From Phycisphaerales bacterium (lineage in GTDB: Bacteria > Planctomycetota > Phycisphaerae > SM23-33): DNA of 10,701 nucleotides. Below, piece after piece: positions 1-7,411 of the stretch. Positions within the stretch are counted from its first letter, which is position 1. Every line of letters begins with the position of its first letter. The stretch is taken from assembly GCA_003485185.1 (NCBI GenBank), contig DNAS01000087.1, positions 1 through 10,701 on the forward strand. Reading direction: 5' to 3'. The notes beneath the pieces were generated by a model. That model made no database searches and had not been told where the DNA came from. It worked only from the letters and a program-made list of their open reading frames with translations. The position numbers and the translations under genes are program-made.

Positions 1-867
1 CATTAGCATTACGAAGATCAATAATCCGTCACAATCCACCGAAACGATGTCGACGCCGTGTTCCCTCAGAAGATTCGTGATCCGCCGGTAATGGGGGCCA
101 ACCATCTCGGCAAACATCTGGGGCCGCACGAGGGGCCCACTCTTGAAGCAGATGTCTTCCCAGAAGTGGCCGAAGTCGAATTGGATGCCGGATTCGAGAA
201 CGTGCTGCGCACAACGGAAACACAGGTCCGCCGCTGTGTTAATGATCTCTGTCAATAACTTGGGATCGTCTGCCTCCAAGTAGCAGAGGTTCTCCATGCC
301 GACAACGTTTCGGATATTTCCGAGCAGGCTTCCGCAGTGAAGCCCCAAAGGGAGCTCCCGCTCTTCTTGTCGCAGTGTCTCGCATCCATTACTCCCATAA
401 ACCTTCATATTTGGGCCGATGCGAACCTTGGCCTCTTCCACCCGCTTCGGATCCCATTGCAATTGCCATTTGTAATGTTCCTCCCACGAGGCGCGATCTT
501 TAAGCAGATGATCGATCTCCCCGGGAATGGATCCGGCGCCAGGTTTAAGCGTGACGGTAACCCCCAGAGAGTTCCGCATATGTTGCGTCCCATCGGGCAG
601 TACCGCCACGACCTTTCGGTCGAAGACCGGACGGAGGAAATTATGCAGAGAAAAACAGTTATACCAATTGAAGTCGAAGCCCAACCGTCGGCCGATTTCC
701 AAGTCCGCCCAGTTCCCGTCGGTCCATTCTCGCGCTGCATCCTGGGGAATATGCCCTACTCGAGCCCATTGGTGGAGCGTCTCTCCCCAAAAACCGAAAT
801 GAACGATGGGAAGACGGTCATATCGCTGACGTCGCAAGACAGCCAATACTCGTTCTCGGTGAGTCAT
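1..867 (-). CDS. URO-D superfamily protein, third paralog (3' end cut by window edge)
   Basis: This frame is open for all 289 codons from the ATG at 867 to base 1, with no stop, so the gene continues past the left edge. It starts MTHRERVLAVLRRQRYDRLP, the usual opening of URO-D superfamily (PF01208) proteins, in which an (R/K)ER helix is followed by DR-(V/L)-P. Later family features include DFGHFWEDICFKSGP (about residues 230-244), then the P-x-(M/L)-F-x-E-(M/F)-x-x-P-x-Y helix (249-260), and VDCDG (277-281). VDCDG sits where the neighbouring paralog has VDSDGD and the first paralog has HTCG. The ATG overlaps the stop of the upstream gene (ATGA), and a GGAG lies 8 bases upstream, so translational coupling is likely. 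True uroporphyrinogen decarboxylase (HemE) is unlikely given the divergence, the tandem paralogs and the catabolic context. Substrate unknown; a methyltransferase-like role is only a guess. The family is clear; the function is not. Confidence 0.88.
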   Translation of the reverse strand, partial: MTHRERVLAVLRRQRYDRLPIVHFGFWGETLHQWARVGHIPQDAAREWTDGNWADLEIGRRLGFDFNWYNCFSLHNFLRPVFDRKVVAVLPDGTQHMRNSLGVTVTLKPGAGSIPGEIDHLLKDRASWEEHYKWQLQWDPKRVEEAKVRIGPNMKVYGSNGCETLRQEERELPLGLHCGSLLGNIRNVVGMENLCYLEADDPKLLTEIINTAADLCFRCAQHVLESGIQFDFGHFWEDICFKSGPLVRPQMFAEMVGPHYRRITNLLREHGVDIVSVDCDGLLIFVMLM

Positions 868-1898
868 GAATTCGTCTCCGCTGCCTTCGCCGTATATTGC
901 GCAGACAGTTCTCCAACTCGTTCGGCATACTCCCTGAACAGCCGGATATAGAGCCGGTAATCCTCGTAGGATACCCCCGGAGGGGTTTGGTGATCGCAAC
1001 TGATCAGCAGCCCGCCTCGGCTGGCTACCGGAAGAAGACGCTCGAATTCCTTCCGTATCGCATCCTCTCCCTTGTGCATGACCATCTTGTCGAAATGCCC
1101 AATGAACCGCATACGAGGGTGATCCGCGCGAAGTTGGGCGATGTCCACGCCGGCTTGGCGTTCCAGCGGCAAAACCCCCTCCAGTCCTGCCTCCTCGAAC
1201 CAGAAGGCCGCCACCGACACATCACCGTCGGAATCCACCACGGGGAGGATTCCACGTTTTCGCAAGGCGGGAACGACTGTGTCGTAATAGGGCCTCATGA
1301 ACTCGTCAAACAGCGGCTTGGATAACATAGGGCCGTGGTTGAAGCTCATGTCTTCCGCAAAGGTCATAAAGTCCGGCGTGCAGACAGAACACACCTGCTC
1401 GATGGCCTTCAGGTGCCATTCCGCAAGGTCAGCATTGATCCGGTGCATCAAGTCGGGCTGGTCGTAGAAGGCATACAGGTGTCTCTCGATCCCGAACAGT
1501 TGTCTCGGAAACCAGAAAAATCCGTCGAACGTGAACCACAACACCACATCGCCCCTCTGTTGTTCCTTGGCCCACTGCTCCCACTGTCTGAGGTCTACGG
1601 GTTCGCTTGGATAAAGGAATTGACGAATGTGGTCATAATCCTTCTCGGTCTCGACGACGCCCCCGCCATGAAAAGCCGGCCGCGGGCAGTCCGGCTGACG
1701 GATGCGAATCCAGTCCTGCTTGTAAATATCCAGCCCAAAATGGTCGCAGATCGCATATCGATCGGTTAGCTCCCGAGGCAGTCCCTCGCTATGCCATCGG
1801 ACGATAGTCTTGTCCCACCATCCGGCCCATTCCAAGAGAGGAAGTCGGTCGAAAGACTGGAAATCGACGATTGCCTTGAATCGCTGTCGGGCATTCAT
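864..1898 (-). CDS. URO-D superfamily protein, second paralog (D-x-D-G type)
   Basis: A complete 344-residue protein beginning MNARQRFKAIVDFQSFDRLP. The frame stays open upstream to 2009, but that extension lies over the end of the preceding URO-D gene in another frame and has no family character, so I place the start at 1898, 4 bases after the upstream TAG. An ATG at 1919 is possible but would overlap. Family landmarks are FAEDMSFNHGPMLS (about 180-193), the helix LFDEFMRPYY, VDSDGD (221-226), PLERQAGVDI (244-253), GHFDKMVMHKG (267-277) and GGLLISCDHQTPPGVSYEDY (295-314). The last three match a familiar branch of URO-D-like proteins with a G-x-(I/F)-DK segment and a DH-x-x-PP-x-V-(S/P) segment, whose biochemical role I do not know to be established. 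It lacks the H-x-C pair of zinc methyltransferases. It sits between two other superfamily members, so the three may form a pathway or mixed assembly (inference). Confidence 0.9.
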   Translation of the reverse strand: MNARQRFKAIVDFQSFDRLPLLEWAGWWDKTIVRWHSEGLPRELTDRYAICDHFGLDIYKQDWIRIRQPDCPRPAFHGGGVVETEKDYDHIRQFLYPSEPVDLRQWEQWAKEQQRGDVVLWFTFDGFFWFPRQLFGIERHLYAFYDQPDLMHRINADLAEWHLKAIEQVCSVCTPDFMTFAEDMSFNHGPMLSKPLFDEFMRPYYDTVVPALRKRGILPVVDSDGDVSVAAFWFEEAGLEGVLPLERQAGVDIAQLRADHPRMRFIGHFDKMVMHKGEDAIRKEFERLLPVASRGGLLISCDHQTPPGVSYEDYRLYIRLFREYAERVGELSAQYTAKAAETNS

Positions 1899-1902
1899 AT
1901 GG

Positions 1903-2976
1903 CTACCGATATACTCCATGCTTGTGCGCCGTCTCATACATCGCCACGACGTTTTCGGTCGGCGAGTTGTCCTGCAAAGCGTGCGTGGGGGCGAAGCAAT
2001 ACCCCCCATCCGGCATCATGATCTCCAAGGTCTCCCGGCAGTTCTTGACCACGTCGGCCACGGAACCGCATGCCACCGGCCCGGCCGTGCTGATACATCC
2101 ATGAAACGCCAAGCGCCCACCGAAGGTCTTCTTCAGGTGCGACGGCGACATATCCTTGGCCTCCGGCTGAAGCGTGTCCACCGCTTTCAATCCCATGGCA
2201 ATGTAGTCCTCATAGGCCCAACTGCTGGAACCACAGGTGTGAAGCATCACGGGCAGGCTGTGGGCCTTGGCCAGGTCGAAGAACCGCTGGTGGCGGGGAC
2301 GGATATGCTTGCGGAAGATATCCACGCTGATCAGCGGCGAATTCTGGGTGCCCAAATCCTCGCCCATCCACATGAAATCGACACCGCCCCTGGCCGCTTC
2401 CAGGACTCGGCGCGTTATTTCGAATTGGACATCAAGAAACCGGTCGATCAAAAGCATACCCGCTGGATCATCGGTAATCAGGTCGACAAACACCTGCTCC
2501 ATACTCCGGAAAAAGCCGGCGGTGTTGATGATGCATCCAAGTCCAGGGCCGCCCACATACACGCCAAATGCAGCGAACTGCTCGCAGTCCGCCCGTACGT
2601 TGCTGTAGTCATAATCCTCCGCAGAAGGCATGGGCCATTTCGCGATGGTTTCCTCATCGGCTTCCTGCAAGGGGAAATCGCAGTAGTCCCAGTACCCTCC
2701 GCTATCATGTTCCACCCAACGTCGGTGGATGCCCCAATTGTCCACCTTGACGCCACGCTCGGGAATATCCTCATGGAGTCGCGGCCCGACATAGCGAGCG
2801 CCGACTCCGCGAAAGTCAACGCCCAGCGCCTGCCGAAGCCCCTCGTTGTCAGCCGGCTTCAGCCCGAAATGCGCCTTGAGCCGGCTGTCGATTCCGGGGT
2901 TTGCGTCGTAGTTGATTGGCACCCGATCCGGTACCTGGCAGGCAAGCGCCGTGCGGACTCTTTCCTTGGAAGTCAT
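1903..2976 (-). CDS. URO-D superfamily protein, first paralog, MtaA-like H-x-C motif
   Basis: A 357-residue protein beginning MTSKERVRTALACQVPDRVP, the classic N-terminus of the URO-D/MtaA superfamily (PF01208). The frame opens at a TTG at 2988, but ATG 2976 has GGAA 6 bases upstream and gives the expected family start; ATG 2979 is also possible. Landmarks (from 2976) are MWMGEDLGTQNSPLIS (about 203-218), LHTCGSS (245-251), FHGCIST (291-297) and GYCFAPTHALQDNSPTENV (325-343). H246 and C248 form the H-x-C pair known as zinc ligands in the coenzyme M methyltransferases MtaA and MtbA. The third ligand there lies about 75-80 residues later, where this protein has C327 and H332. A zinc- and corrinoid-dependent methyltransferase is therefore plausible, but no corrinoid protein is next to it. 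HemE activity is unlikely. The gene follows the glycoside hydrolase after a short spacer with an inverted repeat, and is followed 4 bases later by the second paralog. Confidence 0.9.
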   Translation of the reverse strand: MTSKERVRTALACQVPDRVPINYDANPGIDSRLKAHFGLKPADNEGLRQALGVDFRGVGARYVGPRLHEDIPERGVKVDNWGIHRRWVEHDSGGYWDYCDFPLQEADEETIAKWPMPSAEDYDYSNVRADCEQFAAFGVYVGGPGLGCIINTAGFFRSMEQVFVDLITDDPAGMLLIDRFLDVQFEITRRVLEAARGGVDFMWMGEDLGTQNSPLISVDIFRKHIRPRHQRFFDLAKAHSLPVMLHTCGSSSWAYEDYIAMGLKAVDTLQPEAKDMSPSHLKKTFGGRLAFHGCISTAGPVACGSVADVVKNCRETLEIMMPDGGYCFAPTHALQDNSPTENVVAMYETAHKHGVYR

Positions 2977-2979
2977 CAT

Positions 2980-2986
2980 CTTTTCC
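2980..2986 (-). promoter_or_regulatory. Ribosome binding site that decides the first URO-D start
   Basis: GGAAAAG on the minus strand. GGAA ends 6 bases before ATG 2976, 3 bases before ATG 2979, and overlaps the TTG at 2988. The spacing favours 2976. Confidence 0.5.
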
Positions 2987-2998
2987 AATTTCCCGGAT

Positions 2999-3020
2999 TG
3001 ATAACTTTAAACAGTTATCA
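2999..3020. repeat. Inverted repeat across the glycoside hydrolase stop codon
   Basis: A perfect 7-base inverted repeat, TGATAAC and GTTATCA, separated by 8 AT-rich bases. It overlaps the TGA stop of the glycoside hydrolase and fills most of the spacer before the first URO-D gene. The arms are AT-rich and no U-run follows on the minus strand, so a strong intrinsic terminator is unlikely. It could be a weak hairpin that protects or punctuates the message, or an operator for a dimeric repressor. The arms are verified by reading; the function is a guess. Confidence 0.5.
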
Positions 3021-5285
3021 TGTCTTCGCGTTTATTTTTCGAAATACTCGTGTTTCCCCTCGCTCGACGTATCCGATGTGAACATATCCCCCGTCCGCCA
3101 TAAAGCAATTACCCGAGTATAAGTCCTGCAAGCCACAGCAATTCAGTGGCATACGCAGCACTAATGGGCCACCATGCCAAGCATGAACACCCAACACAGA
3201 TCGGTTTTCCATAATCACGTCTCCCGTTTCACAACGGATCGTGCATCCTGCATTCCGCATAATCGCCCGCAGCAATTCTGGCTCCGAGGTGCATGTGCCT
3301 AATACGACGGATGTCCAGCCACGATACGTCTTGCATGCAGCGGCCGGCATCTCATTCCACTCGTACCTTCCAAACACTTTGGCCTCGCTATCCTCAATCG
3401 CCAGTAAAGGTGAATATATGAAATCCGTGCCAAGGGAACGGATCGTGGCCAGTTCGCGCGTCATAGGCATTGTGAAATCAGTGATCCTGACCCGCGCAGG
3501 TCCCCGTAACGTTTCCTCCGACATGTGGATTCCAGTAAGCTCGCTAGAGAATTTCGATCCGGCGCTAGTCTCCGTGAGAAAACCAGGCGACCAGAGGAAG
3601 ATCAGTGTTCTCCCTGCATTTTTCAGTCGCTCTATCGCCGCACGCTCCTGTTCCGTGGCAACGACTTGGTTGAAGAAGTAAATCACTTTGTACTGAGAGA
3701 AATTCGCCTTCGATAGGTCCGAGGAAAGATACCAATCCAATGGCACACCAATACGGTACAATCCTTCCGTAATACGGTCGCAAAGGAGGTTGGCCACTGT
3801 TTCTCGGTATTGGTGCAGGTTGCCAGGATATTGCCGGTGATACATCGGTGTGAGTTCGGAGACGACACATGCTAACTCCGCGCAGGACGACATGTCCGCA
3901 TCCGCTAGTCCGGCCGCGACTTCACATTGCTTCCTGAACTCATTCATGATTCCCGGCGAATTGTACATGCCTCCGACAATATCGTAGTACCATGTCTGAC
4001 TGCCGTCGGTCAGGGCCCGGCAGAACTGACGGCGGTAAATACTGATGGAGCCAGTCTCGGTGGCCGGCACACCGGCCGCTGGCGTGGCCCAGACGTTGTC
4101 ATTCGACAGTACCACATGGGTCCGCAAATCATCTTCATTCCAGTGAAGTTTGCCGTGCCGGGAAACCGAGGCGACCGGGAGCATGTAGTTTCCAGGTTGA
4201 CCCAGTGCGCGTTTCCAATAGGTGGTGATGCCGGTCACAAAATCGATCTCTGGGGCTTCCAGTAAGCGCCCCAGCGCACAGTGTCCCTGGGCTGGCGTGG
4301 TGTTGAGCATGCCACTTCCCCACAAGCAATAGCCATAAAAGCAACCCAGGAGCTTGCCATCACCGAGTCGCCGACGGGCGTGACGATGCCAATACAATAA
4401 TGTATCCACCACCAGATCGCTTTGGAAACGATCATAGTCAATCAGCAACAAATCCCGCTGAGGGTCGCGCAGTTCTCTATACACGGCCGTGGCGCGCGAT
4501 TCCAACGAAGGCGGCACGATCTTTGTTATCGCCAATTCCGTGCTACGATATGCTCGTTGGAATTCCTCTTCATTTTTGTACCGCTTCTTGAGCCATTCTC
4601 GAAAAGCATTAATACCAGGGACAGAAAAGTCTCCGTACAGTCCTTCTTGACAACCCCATAACAGCGCCTCGGCGGTTTCCCCCGTGTTAATCATGTATCC
4701 GATCACCCGTTGTCCCTGCGGATGGCTCGTGACTAATTCGATCACCGAATCCACGTACCGGCAGCCTGCTTCCCGCCACGCGGTAGAGGCGAAGGATGCA
4801 AATATAGGCAATGCTCGCGACAAACCGCCCTTATATTCCGCGTGTGTCATCTGCACATCTGGAACATGGGCAAAACGCACTAATTCCGTGGGATATTTTT
4901 CTGCAAAATCCTCCGGAGTCGTGATTGTGAAACGGATCACGAGGCCCACATCAGCAGGATAATCAGCAAAGGCGTTGAGCGCTCTATTCAGGGTGCCGGT
5001 ATCAATACTTCCGTCAAGACGCCATGTCGTGGTCATATTAACAAATACGATTCGCACCCCTTGTTCGACGACCTGTCGGGGATACCTTTCGTCGCAGCGG
5101 TTTGCATTGTATGTATATGCGGGAGACTGGGCTTTTTCGCCGACAATCTCAACGAACGTACGGCCACTGTCCTTTATGACTCTACCCTGCAAGTCTACGT
5201 TCCTTTTATCTATATCTTCCTTAGGACCATAACTAAAGATTTCCCCAACCCATTTTGCGCCTGGAGACAGAATCGAACCTCGCAT
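3018..5285 (-). CDS. GH42-like glycoside hydrolase (beta-galactosidase-type architecture), possibly lacking its N-terminus
   Basis: A 755-residue protein resembling clan GH-A enzymes with a beta-galactosidase trimerisation-type domain. A TIM barrel appears to begin near residue 44. The stretch around GYMINTGETAEALLWG (196-211), followed by FREWLKKRYKNEEEFQRAY (228-246), resembles the GH42 segment after the acid/base residue, making E203 the candidate acid/base. HWNEDDLRTH (381-390) supplies E384 as candidate nucleophile. Residues about 465-685 look like the flavodoxin-like trimerisation domain: FSQYKVIYFFNQVV, then a helix and NAGRTLIFLW. The C-terminus resembles the small beta-domain (GVHAWHGGPLVLRMPL, 699-714). 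The usual N-E acid/base signature is replaced by G-E, so family and substrate are uncertain. There is no signal peptide, no good ribosome binding site, and an in-frame TGA lies about 26 bases upstream of the ATG, so an N-terminal domain may be missing. The protein is cysteine-rich and the gene is more AT-rich than the sulfatase end. Confidence 0.8.
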   Translation of the reverse strand: MRGSILSPGAKWVGEIFSYGPKEDIDKRNVDLQGRVIKDSGRTFVEIVGEKAQSPAYTYNANRCDERYPRQVVEQGVRIVFVNMTTTWRLDGSIDTGTLNRALNAFADYPADVGLVIRFTITTPEDFAEKYPTELVRFAHVPDVQMTHAEYKGGLSRALPIFASFASTAWREAGCRYVDSVIELVTSHPQGQRVIGYMINTGETAEALLWGCQEGLYGDFSVPGINAFREWLKKRYKNEEEFQRAYRSTELAITKIVPPSLESRATAVYRELRDPQRDLLLIDYDRFQSDLVVDTLLYWHRHARRRLGDGKLLGCFYGYCLWGSGMLNTTPAQGHCALGRLLEAPEIDFVTGITTYWKRALGQPGNYMLPVASVSRHGKLHWNEDDLRTHVVLSNDNVWATPAAGVPATETGSISIYRRQFCRALTDGSQTWYYDIVGGMYNSPGIMNEFRKQCEVAAGLADADMSSCAELACVVSELTPMYHRQYPGNLHQYRETVANLLCDRITEGLYRIGVPLDWYLSSDLSKANFSQYKVIYFFNQVVATEQERAAIERLKNAGRTLIFLWSPGFLTETSAGSKFSSELTGIHMSEETLRGPARVRITDFTMPMTRELATIRSLGTDFIYSPLLAIEDSEAKVFGRYEWNEMPAAACKTYRGWTSVVLGTCTSEPELLRAIMRNAGCTIRCETGDVIMENRSVLGVHAWHGGPLVLRMPLNCCGLQDLYSGNCFMADGGYVHIGYVERGETRVFRKINAKT

Positions 5286-5303
5286 CCGAGAGCGTACCGC
5301 CTC

Positions 5304-5341
5304 ATGCGGTCATGTCAATCACGCTCCAATGCGGTCATGTC
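5304..5341. repeat. 13-base direct repeat at the esterase/glycoside hydrolase junction
   Basis: ATGCGGTCATGTC occurs at 5304-5316 and again at 5329-5341, 25 bases apart. The upstream copy on the minus strand encodes the DMTA near the esterase C-terminus. The second overlaps the esterase stop and would read DMTA followed by TGA if it were in frame. It looks like a short out-of-frame duplication at the gene end. Both copies were read directly; how they arose is inference. Confidence 0.6.
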
Positions 5342-7411
5342 TACGATGCTGTCTTTGGCCAGGAGTTTGAGCACGTCAGTGTCGGCATCTCGAAGCAGGC
5401 CAAAGCAAAACAGCGTGGGAAATTTGGCATACGTGGCCCGCTTGACACTTAATTCCTTAAGCGACGTCGGCGGCGAACCCAGGATGACACGCCCCCCTTC
5501 AGGCGACAGGGCAGCAGTCAGGAGTGCCGTCATGGGCACTTCATGTCCTTTCGCATAGATGCACACCGGCTGGCCTGGGTATCGCGCGGCAAGAAAGTCC
5601 CTGACCGCAAGTAAAATACTCACCCGTACCCCCAACGGAGGTTTTCCAACGGCATCAAAGACCTGTGTCATTTGTGAGTTATGCCACCCCTTGAATGTCC
5701 CATGTCCTTCAGTGTTCAACTCGCCACAAAACGGGAGGTCCAAGCAGACCACACGCTGTCGGCCGCGCAGCAGGAACGACTGAACTGGATTGTATCGGGG
5801 ATGCTTTCCCCAGTCCGTCACGGAAATGACGGTTCCTCGCGGTTTAGGAGGCGCAAATTCAACCGCCGGAACATACCAGTCCTCGCCTACTGTGAACGTC
5901 ACTTGGTCTCCCTCGTACCATCTTCCCGAGATAATCGGCTTACGTGACGCCTCTTTGACCTCCAACTTCTCCACTCGCAGTGTCTTTTGCAGTCTCACGC
6001 GGATTTCTTCCGCCCATTGTTTACTTCCTTTTTCGGGCAGGGAAGCGAAATCGGGCCAGTTTTTCTGCAACTCTCCTGCTATGGCATACCAAGGAGCAAA
6101 GCCTGCCAAGAAAGGTGAATCCGTTTTAACGGCCAGATCATCAGATGCCAACAGTTCGTTTTGGGACGGAATCTCCTTGTCATTCCTGTCCTTTTCCGGG
6201 ACAAAATGCCGGTTGAGAAAGCGATAGAATGCCTCTCTGTTGTCCTGTTCATAGTTATGGGTGCCCGGCTTGATGTTGACGTGCAATTGAAATTCATCTG
6301 GATTCCCCCATTTCTTGTACAATTCAAGAACCGGTTCATAAATCTGTTTGCACCCGGGTTCGCATAGGATAAATGGATCCTTTGCATTATAAATAAGCAG
6401 CGCGGGACGGGGGAACAGAAGAGCTGTGAGATGGACATAATCCGCATATTTGCCAAGGTCGAAAGGATTTTGCTCCTTGTCGCCTGCATGGTTCTTAAGC
6501 GTATGGGTGGCGAGATCGACATGTCCTGCGTTCGGAACCGCGAGCTTCACCCGCTGATCCAATGCGCTGAGCAGGATGGTCTGCCATCCTCCGCCGGACA
6601 CACCTGTTACGGCAACCTTTTCCGGATCCGCGTTGGGATGGGACAAAAGCACATCCAACGAACGCTTGGCAACCAGATACATAACACCGGTGCCGCTGAC
6701 ACCGCTCAGTTCCACATGACATAGCTCGTTGTGCCCTACTTCCTTGGGTACATAAAGCTGGCCGTAGCCGACCCAGTCTGGACTCAATGCCAGCATGCCA
6801 CGCTTGGCTAGGTTGATACAGCGGATCTGTTGAAACTCAGACGCTTTGCCGGCGGGAAAATGTCCCATCGGGTTCAGGACGGCCGGCACCTTTTCCTTCA
6901 ACGCCTTCGGCTCGTAGAGCAAGGCGGGAATCCACAGACCGGGATAACCTTCGAACGCCAGCTTGCGGATCACGTATCCCTTGCCTGTGTCGATCGTCTC
7001 TCCCCAATGCACTTTGGGTGCTTGATCAATCACCTCTTTGGGGATGCCCCTATAGATGACGTTTGAAAGAACATCGCGGCGAAGTGCTTCCGCCTGTTTG
7101 TCCCATTCCTCCCGCTTGGCAGGTATTGCGAACCGCGGTATCCTGCGAAGAACGAAATCTCGCAGTTGACTTGTGCCATTGTGCATCTGATCAAGGACTT
7201 TGCCCTCCAGCAACGGCCGCACCTCTTCGGCCAAAGCGGTTTGGGCTTTGGCTGCGTCTTTTCCCTTTAGCTGTTGTAATTTGGTCCACTGCTCCATGGC
7301 TTGTTGCTCCCCGATTTCTTTCGCAGGCCCGGTTGTCGCGTCAGCCGCTACATCTGCCATGTATCCGATTAGGCAAATGACGCCCATTGTTGTGATGAGG
7401 AGCGATCTCAT
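5315..7411 (-). CDS. Exported alpha/beta-hydrolase esterase with a degenerate second hydrolase half
   Basis: A 698-residue protein with a signal peptide (MRSLLITTMGVICLIGYMA..., cleavage probably near residue 24), so it should act outside the cytoplasm. The first hydrolase domain (about 140-405) resembles acetyl xylan esterase/dienelactone-hydrolase-type enzymes. The nucleophile elbow is GVSGGG with S272, the likely acid is D345 in YNAKDPF, and the likely histidine is H385 in GTHNYEQ. NPMGHFPAG (180-188) probably holds the oxyanion region. Residues about 500-698 look like a second alpha/beta-hydrolase fold in which the elbow position reads IYAKGHEVP and has no serine; no terminal catalytic histidine is visible, so this half is probably inactive. 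The role is most likely removal of acetyl or other ester groups from a polysaccharide; the substrate cannot be read from sequence. The ATG has AAAGGA 10 bases upstream, inside the nominal end of the SGNH gene. Confidence 0.87.
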   Translation of the reverse strand: MRSLLITTMGVICLIGYMADVAADATTGPAKEIGEQQAMEQWTKLQQLKGKDAAKAQTALAEEVRPLLEGKVLDQMHNGTSQLRDFVLRRIPRFAIPAKREEWDKQAEALRRDVLSNVIYRGIPKEVIDQAPKVHWGETIDTGKGYVIRKLAFEGYPGLWIPALLYEPKALKEKVPAVLNPMGHFPAGKASEFQQIRCINLAKRGMLALSPDWVGYGQLYVPKEVGHNELCHVELSGVSGTGVMYLVAKRSLDVLLSHPNADPEKVAVTGVSGGGWQTILLSALDQRVKLAVPNAGHVDLATHTLKNHAGDKEQNPFDLGKYADYVHLTALLFPRPALLIYNAKDPFILCEPGCKQIYEPVLELYKKWGNPDEFQLHVNIKPGTHNYEQDNREAFYRFLNRHFVPEKDRNDKEIPSQNELLASDDLAVKTDSPFLAGFAPWYAIAGELQKNWPDFASLPEKGSKQWAEEIRVRLQKTLRVEKLEVKEASRKPIISGRWYEGDQVTFTVGEDWYVPAVEFAPPKPRGTVISVTDWGKHPRYNPVQSFLLRGRQRVVCLDLPFCGELNTEGHGTFKGWHNSQMTQVFDAVGKPPLGVRVSILLAVRDFLAARYPGQPVCIYAKGHEVPMTALLTAALSPEGGRVILGSPPTSLKELSVKRATYAKFPTLFCFGLLRDADTDVLKLLAKDSIVDMTALERD

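Noticed and set aside
405..740. A 111-codon minus-strand frame inside the third URO-D gene.
   Set aside because: It is in a different frame from the URO-D coding frame, has no family motif, and overlaps it fully.
337..951. A 204-codon open frame on the plus strand at the left end.
   Set aside because: It is antisense to the third URO-D gene, which is open throughout on the minus strand with family motifs from start to edge.
1899..2009. An N-terminal extension of the second URO-D protein.
   Set aside because: The added residues overlap the preceding gene in another frame, are arginine-rich and unlike the family, whose proteins begin at the MNARQRF-type helix.
1..2976. Haem biosynthesis (HemE) for the URO-D proteins.
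   Set aside because: Three divergent tandem paralogs, an H-x-C motif in one, the absence of other haem genes and a carbohydrate-enzyme neighbourhood all argue against it.
1810..3081. A 423-codon open frame on the plus strand.
   Set aside because: It lies antisense to the first URO-D gene, which has clear family motifs, and its translation has no recognisable domain. It is a shadow of the codon structure of the real gene.
5250..5345. A tRNA-like T-loop (GGTTCGATTC on the minus strand) at the start of the glycoside hydrolase.
   Set aside because: The flanking bases do not form a proper T stem, and no matching acceptor, anticodon or D arm could be paired by hand.
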